Source of the DNA: Afifella marina DSM 2698
Lineage (GTDB): Bacteria > Pseudomonadota > Alphaproteobacteria > Rhizobiales > Afifellaceae
Length of the DNA: 64,000 nucleotides
Reading direction: 5' to 3'
Assembly (NCBI RefSeq): GCF_900102695.1
Contig: NZ_FMVW01000009.1
Coordinates: 62,001-126,000, forward strand
Made by a program: the position numbers and the translations under genes. The number at the start of each line of letters is the position of its first letter. Within the stretch, counting starts at the first letter, position 1. This document shows, in pieces, positions 1 to 8,048 of this stretch. The notes beneath the pieces were generated by a model, which was not told where the DNA came from, did not search any database, and saw only the letters and a program-made list of their open reading frames with translations.

Positions 1-114
1 ATGCATCGCGGGGATTTCATCGTGGTCGGCGATGATGGCGTCAAAGGCGTGATCGGCGACGAGGAGCTGTTTGGTGCTCTCATCCGCGGCCGCAGCGAGC
101 TTCAGGCGCGATAG
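1..114 (+). other. Possible 3' end of an unidentified gene
   Basis: A forward frame is open from base 1 to a TAG at 112-114, giving 37 codons rich in Gly, Asp and Val. It could be the tail of a gene that begins before the window. The reverse strand is also open here but has no start codon. No family can be recognised from so short a piece, and the frame overlaps the end of the convergent transporter gene by about 13 bases. Confidence 0.2.
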
Positions 115-539
115 GCGACGAGGAAGGTGCCGCCGGCAATGGCAGCGATCCCGAGCCAGTTCAAGGCGCTCAGCTTCTCGCCAAGGAAGGTGACGCCGAA
201 GATGGCGACCAGAAGCACGCTCAATTTGTCGATCGGGGCCACCTGCGAGGCGTTTCCGAGCTGGAGCGCGCGGAAATAGCAGAGCCAGGACGCGCCGGTG
301 GCAAGGCCTGAGAGAATGAGAAAGACGTAGCTGCGGGCCGGGATTTCCGGGAGCCCACGAAATTCGCCGAGTGCGAGGAGGATCCCGCCCAGCGCCACCA
401 GGATGACCACCGTGCGGATGAAGGTGGCGAGATCGGAATTGACGTTTTCCACGCCGATTTTGGCGAAGATCGCCGTGAGGGCGGCGAAGACGGCCGCAAA
501 GAGTGCCCAGACCTGCCAAGACAGAATGGGTGAAGGCAT
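102..539 (-). CDS. EamA-family small membrane transporter (single DMT repeat)
   Basis: This is a 145-residue membrane protein made of one EamA (drug/metabolite transporter) repeat, about four to five hydrophobic helices, ending in the typical GTFLVAYRA tail. Single-repeat EamA proteins probably dimerise to form a transporter; substrate unknown. The start at 539 (MPSPILSW) is chosen because an AGGAGA ribosome site lies about 8 bases upstream; a longer open frame to 575 lacks one. It includes the paired motifs [14 protein letters not shown] and [12 protein letters not shown] that mark the family. Gene is monocistronic and divergent from rpmJ. Confidence 0.85.
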   Translation of the reverse strand: MPSPILSWQVWALFAAVFAALTAIFAKIGVENVNSDLATFIRTVVILVALGGILLALGEFRGLPEIPARSYVFLILSGLATGASWLCYFRALQLGNASQVAPIDKLSVLLVAIFGVTFLGEKLSALNWLGIAAIAGGTFLVAYRA

Positions 540-643
540 GCCGGTTCTCCTGGTATTTTGCTGGGATGGTCCCAAAGAGCGTGAGCATAGGTGGCGGGGA
601 GGCGTGCGTCATGCCAACAAAGCGCAGATTCTCCCTCTGCGGA

Positions 644-672
644 TTGACAAAAGGCGCTGGCCGCGCCTATCT
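644..672 (+). promoter_or_regulatory. Sigma-70-type promoter of rpmJ
   Basis: A perfect TTGACA (644-649) is followed after 17 bases by CTATCT (667-672), matching the alphaproteobacterial housekeeping promoter. It lies about 50 bases before the rpmJ start codon, with no other gene in between. Confidence 0.75.
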
Positions 673-724
673 CACCGCCGAAAACGAGCACGGGCGCGCG
701 CCTGAAGGGCGCTGCGAGAGATCA

Positions 725-850
725 ATGAAAATTCGCAATTCGCTGAAGACGCTGAAGAACCGTCACCGCGAGAACCGCATGGTTCGTCGCAAGGGACGCA
801 TCTACATCATCAACAAGACGCAGAAGAAGTTCAAAGTCCGCCAGGGCTGA
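725..850 (+). CDS. rpmJ: 50S ribosomal protein L36 (B-type)
   Basis: This 41-residue basic protein starts [18 protein letters not shown] and has the [15 protein letters not shown] core of the L36 variant lacking zinc-binding cysteines, as usual in alphaproteobacteria. It sits in the large ribosomal subunit. Start is preceded by a GAGAG element and by a strong promoter at 644-672. It stands alone, away from the spc operon, as is normal for this variant. Confidence 0.95.
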   Translation: MKIRNSLKTLKNRHRENRMVRRKGRIYIINKTQKKFKVRQG

Positions 851-934
851 ACCCTTCCGGTGGCCGTCTTTGCACGGCCCTCTTGTTGCATTTCCCTATT
901 TGACGCCGATGTCGGCAGGCTCTAGCTTTCCGGC

Positions 935-1597
935 ATGAGGAAATTTTTGTGCCTGAGCGCCGGCTGTGCCGCGCTCCTTGCAGCTTTCGTTCTGCCGTCT
1001 GCGGCCGGGGCGCAGGAGCTGCCACGGGCCAATCCTTCTCCTGGCCATCCTTCTCCTGGCCATCCTTCTGGGGGCCATCCTTCCTCCATCATGCGCCACG
1101 AGGCGCCGTCGCTGCGCGATCTCTCGCAAGATGAACTCTTCGAGATGCTCAAGATCGCGCCGAACGAGGCTTCCGCGAAACCGGCGGAGAGGGAGCTGCT
1201 GCGCCGTTTTCGCGAATCCGACAGCGATACCATCGATCTGTTCATGGGCTGGGCGAGCCAGGCGATGAATGGTGAGGAATGGGGCGCCGCTCTCGACGTG
1301 CTCGACCGGGTGGTGATTCTCGACCCAGGCTTTGCCGAAGGCTGGAACAAGCGGGCGACGGCGCATTTCGCGCAGAAGGAATACGGCAAGTCGATCGCCG
1401 ATATCGAACGCACGCTGCAGATCGAGCCACGCCATTTCGGGGCGCTCGTCGGGCTGGGTATGATCCTGCGCGAGCTCGACGAGAAGGACGAGGCGATCGC
1501 CGCGTTCAAGGCCGCTCTTGCCATTCATCCCCAGCTGACGGAAGCGCGCGAGGCGCTCGAAGAGCTGGAGAAGGAACAGGCCGGCCAGGACATCTGA
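935..1597 (+). CDS. Secreted TPR-repeat protein
   Basis: This 220-residue protein begins with a clear signal peptide (MRKFLCLSAGCAALLAAF, cleavage near AGA-QE), so it is exported to the periplasm. Residues about 33-50 are a low-complexity stretch of GHPSP/GHPSG units coded by an imperfect 15-base tandem repeat. Residues about 105-215 form two to three tetratricopeptide repeats (GWNKRATAHFAQKEYGKSIADIE and the following helices), which mediate protein contacts. Function is unknown. A strong terminator follows at 1717-1745. Confidence 0.85.
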   Translation: MRKFLCLSAGCAALLAAFVLPSAAGAQELPRANPSPGHPSPGHPSGGHPSSIMRHEAPSLRDLSQDELFEMLKIAPNEASAKPAERELLRRFRESDSDTIDLFMGWASQAMNGEEWGAALDVLDRVVILDPGFAEGWNKRATAHFAQKEYGKSIADIERTLQIEPRHFGALVGLGMILRELDEKDEAIAAFKAALAIHPQLTEAREALEELEKEQAGQDI

Positions 1598-1716
1598 TTA
1601 TCGGCCGGGCGTCTTATGACCCGCCGTCTGCTGGCCGCGTCTCTCCTGGCAGCGTCTCTTGGCAGAGCGTTTCTGCTAAAGCTTCTGGGGCGCCAAGTGT
1701 TTGCCGCAGCAGGTGA

Positions 1717-1745
1717 GGCGCCGAGAGTCTCGGCGCCTTTTTCTT
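1717..1745 (+). terminator. Rho-independent terminator after the TPR gene
   Basis: GGCGCCGAG, a three-base loop AGT, then CTCGGCGCC form a 9-bp perfect stem (1717-1737) followed by TTTTTCTTC. Only the plus strand carries the T tract. Confidence 0.85.
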
Positions 1746-1783
1746 CGGATGTCGATCTGAGACGCTCGCCTCAGATCCTGGCC

Positions 1784-3220
1784 TTACATCCCTGAATGAC
1801 CGTCCGGGCTGACGAAGGCGAGCCGCAGGAGATTGGTCGAACCCGGCGTGCCGAACGGAACGCCGGCCGTCGTGATGATCCGTTCTCCAGGAGCCGCGAA
1901 GCCCTCATTGTGGGCAACCGAGCAGGCCCGGTCGACCATCTCGTCGATGTTCATGACGTCGTCGCTGACGACGCAATGAAGTCCCCAGACGAGGGAGAGC
2001 CGACGCGCGGTTTCGCGTACGGGCGACAGAGCGAGGATCGGCACGGTCGGCCGCTCGCGCGAGGCACGCATGCTCGTCGAACCCGACGACGTGAAGCAGA
2101 CGATGGCCGCAAGCGACAGGGTCTCGGCGATCTGGCGCGCTGCTGCCGTAATGGCGTCGGCGCCGGTTGCCAGCGGTTCGGCCCGCTGGGCATTGATGAT
2201 CATCGGATAATATTGATCGCGCTCGACCGCTTCGGCGATGGAATTCATCACGCGCACGGCGTCGACGGGGTGTTCGCCGGAGGCGGATTCGGCCGACAGC
2301 ATGACGGCATCGGCACCTTCGAAGACGGCGCCGGCGACATCGGAGACCTCGGCGCGCGTCGGCGTTGCCGCGCCGATCATCGATTCCAGCATCTGCGTTG
2401 CAACGACGACCGGCTTGCCAGCGGCGCGGCCGGCGCGGGTGATGCGCTTTTGAATGCCCGGCACCTGCTCGAGCGGGATTTCGACGCCGAGATCGCCGCG
2501 CGCCACCATGATGGCATCGGCGAGCTCGATGATCTCGTCGAGCTGTTCGACGGCCTGGGGTTTTTCGATTTTGGCGAGGACGCCGACACGCCCGCGCGCC
2601 AGCTTGCGCACTTCGGCGATGTCGTCCGGGCGCTGAATGAAGGACATCGCCACCCAATCGATCGGCTCTTCGAGCGCGGCTTCGAGATCGCGCCGGTCTT
2701 TCGGCGTGAGGGCAGACGTCTTCAGCGTGGTGTCCGGCAGGCTGACGCCTTTGCGGTTGGAAAGCTGCGAGCCGGCGATCACCTCGGTTTCCGCCTGGTC
2801 GGGCGCATTCTTGATGACGCGCAGCTGGACGCGGCCGTCATCGAGGAGAACGCGGGCGCCGGGGCGCAGGGATTCCATCACGTCGCGATGCGGCAGCTGC
2901 ACACGATTCTTGTCGCCAGGCGTCGGATCGCTGTCGAGGATGAGCTTCTGGCCGATTTCGAGCGGGATCCGGCCTTCGGCGAATTCACCGATTCTAAGCT
3001 TCGGACCCTGGAGATCTACGAGAATGCCGATCGGGCGGCCGTGCTCGGCCTCCACGTTGCGGATGAGGCGCACCAGGCGGCGCATTTCCTCATGGCTCGC
3101 GTGGCTCATATTGATGCGGAAGATATCCGCTCCGGCCACGAAGAGCGCGCTGATCGTCTCAGCGGTGTTCGAGGCAGGACCCAAAGTTGCCAGGATCTTG
3201 ACCTTGCGATTGCGCCTCAT
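1784..3220 (-). CDS. pyk: Pyruvate kinase
   Basis: The product is 478 residues, the normal length, and converts phosphoenolpyruvate and ADP to pyruvate and ATP in the last step of glycolysis. Visible motifs are ATLGPAS at the N-terminus, RINMSHAS, the active-site region MVARGDLGVEIPLEQVP, and the effector-linked MLSAESASGEHPVDAV stretch. The start codon overlaps the stop of the upstream DUF1036 gene (ATGA at 3217-3220), so the two are translationally coupled. Confidence 0.97.
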   Translation of the reverse strand: MRRNRKVKILATLGPASNTAETISALFVAGADIFRINMSHASHEEMRRLVRLIRNVEAEHGRPIGILVDLQGPKLRIGEFAEGRIPLEIGQKLILDSDPTPGDKNRVQLPHRDVMESLRPGARVLLDDGRVQLRVIKNAPDQAETEVIAGSQLSNRKGVSLPDTTLKTSALTPKDRRDLEAALEEPIDWVAMSFIQRPDDIAEVRKLARGRVGVLAKIEKPQAVEQLDEIIELADAIMVARGDLGVEIPLEQVPGIQKRITRAGRAAGKPVVVATQMLESMIGAATPTRAEVSDVAGAVFEGADAVMLSAESASGEHPVDAVRVMNSIAEAVERDQYYPMIINAQRAEPLATGADAITAAARQIAETLSLAAIVCFTSSGSTSMRASRERPTVPILALSPVRETARRLSLVWGLHCVVSDDVMNIDEMVDRACSVAHNEGFAAPGERIITTAGVPFGTPGSTNLLRLAFVSPDGHSGM

Positions 3221-3657
3221 TGGCTATCCACGCCCCCGCTCGTCTGTTCTGTCAATTGTACTGTCCAGCTTGCCTGTTCGCCGGTGTCGACCTCGAAAAA
3301 GCCCGTTCTTTGGAAGCCGCGGGCCACGCAGTCGCCGACACTGGTGATGGTGAATTCCTTGTCCCGCGTGCACATGAAGGCCTTGCCGCCCCATTCGCCA
3401 CCGCGGTCGTAGTCGACGGCGTAGATGTAATAGTAGCGGGCTGACAGGGCCCCGGCGAGAAGCGTTTCGCATACGCCGGGATCAATGTTCCACCAGCCTT
3501 CCGTCTGCCAGTCATCGGCTCCCTTGTAGCCGATCGCAACCCCGACGCGGCTCGAGGTCTTGTTGCACAACCGAAGGTCGGCCAAAGCGGTTCCGGCTGT
3601 CGCGGCGAGGAAGGCGGCTAGTGTGGTGACCATCAGCCCGAGACGTACTGGCGTCAT
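3217..3657 (-). CDS. DUF1036 secreted protein
   Basis: The protein is 146 residues from the start at 3657, with a signal peptide (MTPVRLGLMVTTLAAFLAAT, cleaved near ALA-DL). The mature part carries the DUF1036 signature, LRLCNKTSSRVGVAIGYK followed by a WW pair, conserved cysteines and CTRDKEF. Members occur in alphaproteobacteria next to pyruvate kinase; their role is unknown. A GAGAGAC ribosome site supports 3657 over a longer frame that runs to 3795. Stop overlaps the pyk start. Confidence 0.88.
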   Translation of the reverse strand: MTPVRLGLMVTTLAAFLAATAGTALADLRLCNKTSSRVGVAIGYKGADDWQTEGWWNIDPGVCETLLAGALSARYYYIYAVDYDRGGEWGGKAFMCTRDKEFTITSVGDCVARGFQRTGFFEVDTGEQASWTVQLTEQTSGGVDSQ

Positions 3658-3795
3658 TAGGTCTCTCGACGTTCTCACATTCTCGGCTGCCCCAGCGCGG
3701 GTTTTGCGCAGTGAGCGCGGCTTGTCAACGAGGTGGTGCGGCAAAGTCGTTGCTGGAACGGCGAGATTTTGGGCAGATGGCGTTGCGGGGTGCAC

Positions 3796-4683
3796 TCAGA
3801 GCGGCTTGGTGACGGGGCGATGCGTGCGCGGCCTCGCAAAGACGACGCCGGCAAAGATCGCGGCCGCACCGACGGCCTGGAGGGCGCCGAGCGATTCGTT
3901 GAAGACGAGATAGCCGAGGAGGGCTGCGGCAACCCCTTCCAGAAAGATGACGAGTGCCGAGAAGGCGGCCGGCAGATGGCCGAGGGCGAAGGCGAGAAGG
4001 CCCTGGCCGCCGGAATGGCTGATGATGGCAAGCGACAGGAGGGCGCCGATCGCGGCGCCGGTCTGCGGCCAGAGCTGCGTTTCCATCGAGACGGCTTCCA
4101 CGGCGAGAACGCTGGCGGTGACGATCGAGGAGAGAAACAAGGTTCGGCCGCCGCCGAGGACCCGCCTCGCACGGCGCACAGCGATGAAATACCCCCCGAA
4201 GAAGAGCGAGGTGATGAGGCCGTAGATATCGCCGGCGAGATTTTCCGGCGAGACGGAGAGGCTCTCGCCGATCAGGAAGCCGCCACCGATGAGACAGAGG
4301 CCCAGTCCAACGACAAGCCGGCGGTCGACCGGCTCGCCCAGGAAGAGGCCGGAGCCGAGCGCCACCCAGACCGGCGCGAGCGTCGCCATGAAGGTGGCGT
4401 TGGCGACCGTCGTGTTGAGAACGGCGAGATGCCAGAAGGTGAGGTCACCGGCAAAGAAGATGCCGGCAAGCGCCAACGATCCGGCGACGGGTCGCCAGGA
4501 GGGCGCGATACGGCCGGACGGGGTTTCGAGCCTTGCCCAGATCCACAAGAGCGGCAGGGCAAGGGCCACGCGCCAAAAGGCGCTCGTCAACGGGCCGACT
4601 TCGGCAAAACGGACAAAGATCGGAGAGGCGCCCATGGCAAAGGCGCCAAGCACCAGCGCGGACATCGGTATGATATCCGGCAT
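3796..4683 (-). CDS. EamA/DMT-family exporter
   Basis: This is a ten-helix drug/metabolite transporter of about 295 residues with two EamA repeats. Landmarks are GAFAMGASPIFVRFAEVGP in helix 1, the FFAGDLTFWHLAV helix and a second repeat ending in a short basic tail. Substrate cannot be told. The start is uncertain: an in-frame ATG at 4785 would add 34 residues of non-transmembrane sequence, and neither site has a strong ribosome site. It is divergent from the N-formylglutamate amidohydrolase gene. Confidence 0.85.
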   Translation of the reverse strand: MPDIIPMSALVLGAFAMGASPIFVRFAEVGPLTSAFWRVALALPLLWIWARLETPSGRIAPSWRPVAGSLALAGIFFAGDLTFWHLAVLNTTVANATFMATLAPVWVALGSGLFLGEPVDRRLVVGLGLCLIGGGFLIGESLSVSPENLAGDIYGLITSLFFGGYFIAVRRARRVLGGGRTLFLSSIVTASVLAVEAVSMETQLWPQTGAAIGALLSLAIISHSGGQGLLAFALGHLPAAFSALVIFLEGVAAALLGYLVFNESLGALQAVGAAAIFAGVVFARPRTHRPVTKPL

Positions 4684-4821
4684 TGCGGTCACGAGACCGC
4701 TACGTTCACCAGCTTCGCTCAAGACAATCTCCGGCACGCCTTGGCCTCGAAGCCCGGCGGCGTTATGGATGGCAGGGCCTATCATGGCCGGGCCCCTTGC
4801 GAAACTGCTTCACACGGATAG

Positions 4822-5646
4822 ATGAACGATACGAATGCGGCGCGGGCCGTGACCGAGACCGCGCCTGCCGATTCCTACAAGGTTGTCCCAGGCGATCCGG
4901 GTGGCGGAATTCTGATCCTCTGCGATCACGCCACGCGGCGCATGCCCCAGGAATACCGCGATCTCGGCATGCCGTCGGCGGAGCTTGAACGCCATATCGC
5001 TTACGATATCGGTGCCGGTGCGTTGAGCGAGGAGCTTGCCGAGCGCCTGGATGCGCCGGTGGTTCTCACCCAATTCTCGAGATTGCTGATCGACCCCAAT
5101 CGCGGCGAGGACGATCCAACCCTCGTCATGCGGATTTCGGACGGTGCGGTGGTGCCCGGCAATGCCCGCATCACGCCTGATGAGCGTGAGCGCCGTCTTG
5201 AGCGCTTCTATCGGCCGTATCATCGCAAGGTGTCGGAGACGATCGATCAGATGATCGAGGCGGGGCGCCCGCCGGTCATCTTTTCCGTCCACTCCTTTAC
5301 GCCGGACTGGAAGGGAACGCGGCGGCCCTGGCATGCGGGTATTCTGTGGGACAAGGATCCTCGTCTGCCGCTGCCGCTTCTGGAGGCGCTGAGGGGCGAG
5401 CACGGTCTCAGGATCGGCGACAACGAGCCTTATACGGGGGCTCTCGCCGGCGACACGCTTTACCGGCACGGCACTTTGCGCGGCCTCGCGCATGCCCTCG
5501 TCGAAGTCCGCAACGACCTTATCTCCACCGCTTCCGGCATCGCGGAATGGGCGGAGCGTCTGGAAGCCCTCCTGCGCCCACTTCTCGCCAATGAGGAGCT
5601 CTACGAGATCCGCCATTACGGCTCGCATGCCGATGCGCAAGCGTGA
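4822..5646 (+). CDS. N-formylglutamate amidohydrolase family protein
   Basis: The 274-residue protein belongs to the N-formylglutamate amidohydrolase (HutG-like) family, zinc hydrolases that release formate from N-formyl amino acids. Visible motifs include ILCDHATRRMPQEY, HIAYDIGAGAL, FSRLLIDPNRG, the metal-site HSFTP and VEVRNDLI near the C-terminus. No hut genes are adjacent, so histidine degradation is not implied; related proteins also act on other N-formyl peptides. It is followed immediately by the DUF1244 gene. Confidence 0.9.
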   Translation: MNDTNAARAVTETAPADSYKVVPGDPGGGILILCDHATRRMPQEYRDLGMPSAELERHIAYDIGAGALSEELAERLDAPVVLTQFSRLLIDPNRGEDDPTLVMRISDGAVVPGNARITPDERERRLERFYRPYHRKVSETIDQMIEAGRPPVIFSVHSFTPDWKGTRRPWHAGILWDKDPRLPLPLLEALRGEHGLRIGDNEPYTGALAGDTLYRHGTLRGLAHALVEVRNDLISTASGIAEWAERLEALLRPLLANEELYEIRHYGSHADAQA

Positions 5647-5657
5647 AAGGAGAGACG

Positions 5658-5955
5658 GTGAGCGAAGATAGGGAGCGAAGCGAGATCGAGGCGGCGGTTT
5701 TTCGCTGGCTTGTCGAGCATCTGCGCGCACGCAGCGACGTGCAGAATATCGATCTCATGAATCTTGCCGGATTTTGCCGCAACTGCCTGTCGAACTGGTA
5801 TCAGGAGGCGGCGGAGGAGAGAGGCCTTGCGCTCAGCAAGGCCGAAAGCCGCGAGATCGTCTACGGTGCCATACGAAGAGTGGAAGAGCCGTCACCAGAC
5901 GCCGGCGAACGCCGAGCAGCAAGCCGATTTCGAGAAGAACAAGCCACAGCATTGA
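5658..5955 (+). pseudogene. DUF1244 protein gene, frameshifted
   Basis: The first part encodes EAAVFRWLVEHLRARS and the family hallmark NIDLMNLAGFCRNCLSNWY, then runs to REIVYG. Family members continue MPYEEWK; here the bases at 5865-5871 lack two of the bases needed for the Met codon. The expected PYEEWKSRHQTPANAEQQ tail reads on in another frame from 5869 to a stop at 5953-5955. Unshifted, the frame would give an unrelated tail ending at 6008. The GTG start at 5658 is chosen for its AGGAGAG ribosome site. This is a genuine mutation or a sequencing error. Confidence 0.8.
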
Positions 5956-6065
5956 GGTCAGGCCGGCCCGCCGCGTGGAAAACGTGGATGAGGTCTTTCC
6001 GGCATTGACCGAAGCGGGCATCACCTGCACGCGAAACCCAAGAACTTGAATCTCAGGAGAAAACC

Positions 6066-6350
6066 ATGGCCGAAGAGGCATCCGGACCGGGCGGGGTGGC
6101 CGCCGGCCAGCTGCGCGCCTTTATCGAACGTATCGAGCGGCTGGAGGAAGAGAAGAAGACCCTGTCTGAGGATATCCGCGAGGTCTATGCGGAGGCCAAG
6201 TCGAACGGCTTCGACACCAAGGTGATGCGCCAGGTCGTGCGCCTCAGGAAGCAGGATGTCGCCGAGCGGCAGGAGCAGGAGGCGATCCTCGACCTCTATA
6301 TGCATGCGCTCGGCATGGCGCCGGCCGCCCTCGACGACGACGAGGCCTGA
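6066..6350 (+). CDS. gapR: DUF2312 nucleoid-associated protein (GapR-type)
   Basis: The 94-residue protein matches DUF2312: [20 protein letters not shown], then a coiled-coil helix and [15 protein letters not shown]. In Caulobacter, GapR is an essential protein that binds overtwisted AT-rich DNA ahead of replication and transcription forks and stimulates topoisomerases. A strong CAGGAG site precedes the start. Monocistronic or co-transcribed with the DUF1244 gene. Confidence 0.93.
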   Translation: MAEEASGPGGVAAGQLRAFIERIERLEEEKKTLSEDIREVYAEAKSNGFDTKVMRQVVRLRKQDVAERQEQEAILDLYMHALGMAPAALDDDEA

Positions 6351-6466
6351 CCCGTCCGACCAATGCGGATCGCCCCGCGCCCTTTTTTTGAGCCTCGCGA
6401 GGAGAGACGGGCGCGATCGACCGTTCTCCCCCGCACCTTTTTTCGCCTGCCGCAGGAGCCTTCATC

Positions 6467-7987
6467 ATGACGCCGAGCTACGACATTCTTGTCATCGGAG
6501 GGGGCGTCAACGGCTGCGGTATCGCGCGGGATGCCGCCGGGCGGGGCTGGTCGGTTCTCTTATGCGAGATGAACGATCTCGCCAGCGGCACCTCGTCGTG
6601 GTCGACGAAGCTCATTCACGGCGGGCTGCGCTATCTCGAATATTACGAGTTCCGCCTGGTGCGTGAAGCGCTGATGGAGCGGGAGCGGTTGTGGGCGATC
6701 GCACCGCACATCATCCATCCCTTGCGTTTCGTGCTGCCGCATCATCGCGGCCTGCGCCCGGCCTGGTTCCTGCGGCTCGGACTTTTCCTCTATGACCATC
6801 TGGGCGGCCGCAAGCGTCTGCCGCCGACGAAAACGCTCGATCTCAGGCACGACCCAGCCGGCAAGCCGCTTGCCGGCGATTATCGGCGGGGCTTCGAATA
6901 TTCCGACTGCGCCGTCGACGACGCGCGGCTTGTGACGCTCAACGCCTGCGATGCCCGTAATCGGGGCGCGAGGATCGAAACGCGGACCAAGGTCGTCAAG
7001 CTGGAGCGCGTTCAAGAGGGTTGGAAAGCGACGCTTCGCACGGCAGACGGCGAGGAGAGCGAAGTTTCTGCGCGGCTCGTGGTCAATGCGGCCGGCCCGT
7101 GGGTCGATGACGTTCTGGAGACGGCCGCGGATGCGAAGCAGCAGCCCATGCGTCTCGTGCAGGGAAGCCACATCGTCGTGCCGAAGCTCTACGAGCACGA
7201 CCGCGCCTATATCTTCCAGAATGCCGACGGGCGCATCGTCTTCGCCATCCCCTATGAGGGGGAGTTCACGCTGATCGGCACGACCGATCGCGATTACGAT
7301 GGCGATCCCGCCAAAGTCCGCATCACGCCCGAAGAGACCTCCTATCTCTGCGAGGCGATCAGCGCCTATTTCCGCCGCACGGTGCGCCCGGACGAGGTGG
7401 TGTGGTCATTTTCCGGTGTCCGCCCGCTCGTCGACGAAGGGAGCGAGTCAGCCCAGGCAGCGACCCGCGACTATGTCATCAAGGTCGACGATGGCGACGG
7501 CCGAGCGGCTCTCGTCAACGTTCTGGGTGGTAAGCTGACCACCTACCGGCGTCTTGCCGAGACGGTTCTTCTGCGCATCGAGGCGGAGCTCAACGAAAAG
7601 CGCGGCAAGCCGTGGACCGCCGACGCGCCCCTGCCGGGCGGCGATTTTCCGGTCGACGGTCTCGTTGCGCTCGAAGAGAAGGTGGCCGGCCAGCATCCGG
7701 GGTTGCCTCGTCCGCTGATCGCTCGGCTTGTGCGCGCCTATGGCACGAAGACGTTCGAGTTACTGGAAGGGGTGGCCTCGCCCGCCGATCTCGGACAGCA
7801 TTTCGGCGCCGACCTCTATCAGAAGGAGGTCGAGTATCTTCGCCGTGCGGAATTCGCCGTGAGTGCGGAGGACATCCTCAACCGCCGTTCAAAGCTCTGC
7901 CTGCACGTTTCGGAGGAGGAACGAGAGGCGCTCGATCGCTATCTCGGCGAAGGGCTTGCGAGCGCGGTGACGGCGCCCGCCTCGTGA
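6467..7987 (+). CDS. glpD: Aerobic glycerol-3-phosphate dehydrogenase
   Basis: The 506-residue flavoprotein oxidises sn-glycerol 3-phosphate to dihydroxyacetone phosphate and passes electrons to the quinone pool. The FAD dinucleotide fold is at residues 6-30 (ILVIGGGVNGCGIARDAAGR), followed by the SSWSTKLIHGGLRYLE family signature and a second FAD contact around NVLGGKLTTYRRLAE. Length is typical. A CAGGAG ribosome site lies just upstream. No glycerol kinase or facilitator is adjacent. Confidence 0.96.
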   Translation: MTPSYDILVIGGGVNGCGIARDAAGRGWSVLLCEMNDLASGTSSWSTKLIHGGLRYLEYYEFRLVREALMERERLWAIAPHIIHPLRFVLPHHRGLRPAWFLRLGLFLYDHLGGRKRLPPTKTLDLRHDPAGKPLAGDYRRGFEYSDCAVDDARLVTLNACDARNRGARIETRTKVVKLERVQEGWKATLRTADGEESEVSARLVVNAAGPWVDDVLETAADAKQQPMRLVQGSHIVVPKLYEHDRAYIFQNADGRIVFAIPYEGEFTLIGTTDRDYDGDPAKVRITPEETSYLCEAISAYFRRTVRPDEVVWSFSGVRPLVDEGSESAQAATRDYVIKVDDGDGRAALVNVLGGKLTTYRRLAETVLLRIEAELNEKRGKPWTADAPLPGGDFPVDGLVALEEKVAGQHPGLPRPLIARLVRAYGTKTFELLEGVASPADLGQHFGADLYQKEVEYLRRAEFAVSAEDILNRRSKLCLHVSEEEREALDRYLGEGLASAVTAPAS

Positions 7988-8048
7988 GGGGAGACGTCCG
8001 CGCTCACGCTTGAGCGCGGTCACCGCCGAGTGTGTTCTGGGATCTGCT

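Noticed and set aside
1616-1795. 59-codon frame downstream of the TPR gene with a hydrophobic start
   Set aside because: It runs through a strong terminator and has no ribosome site.
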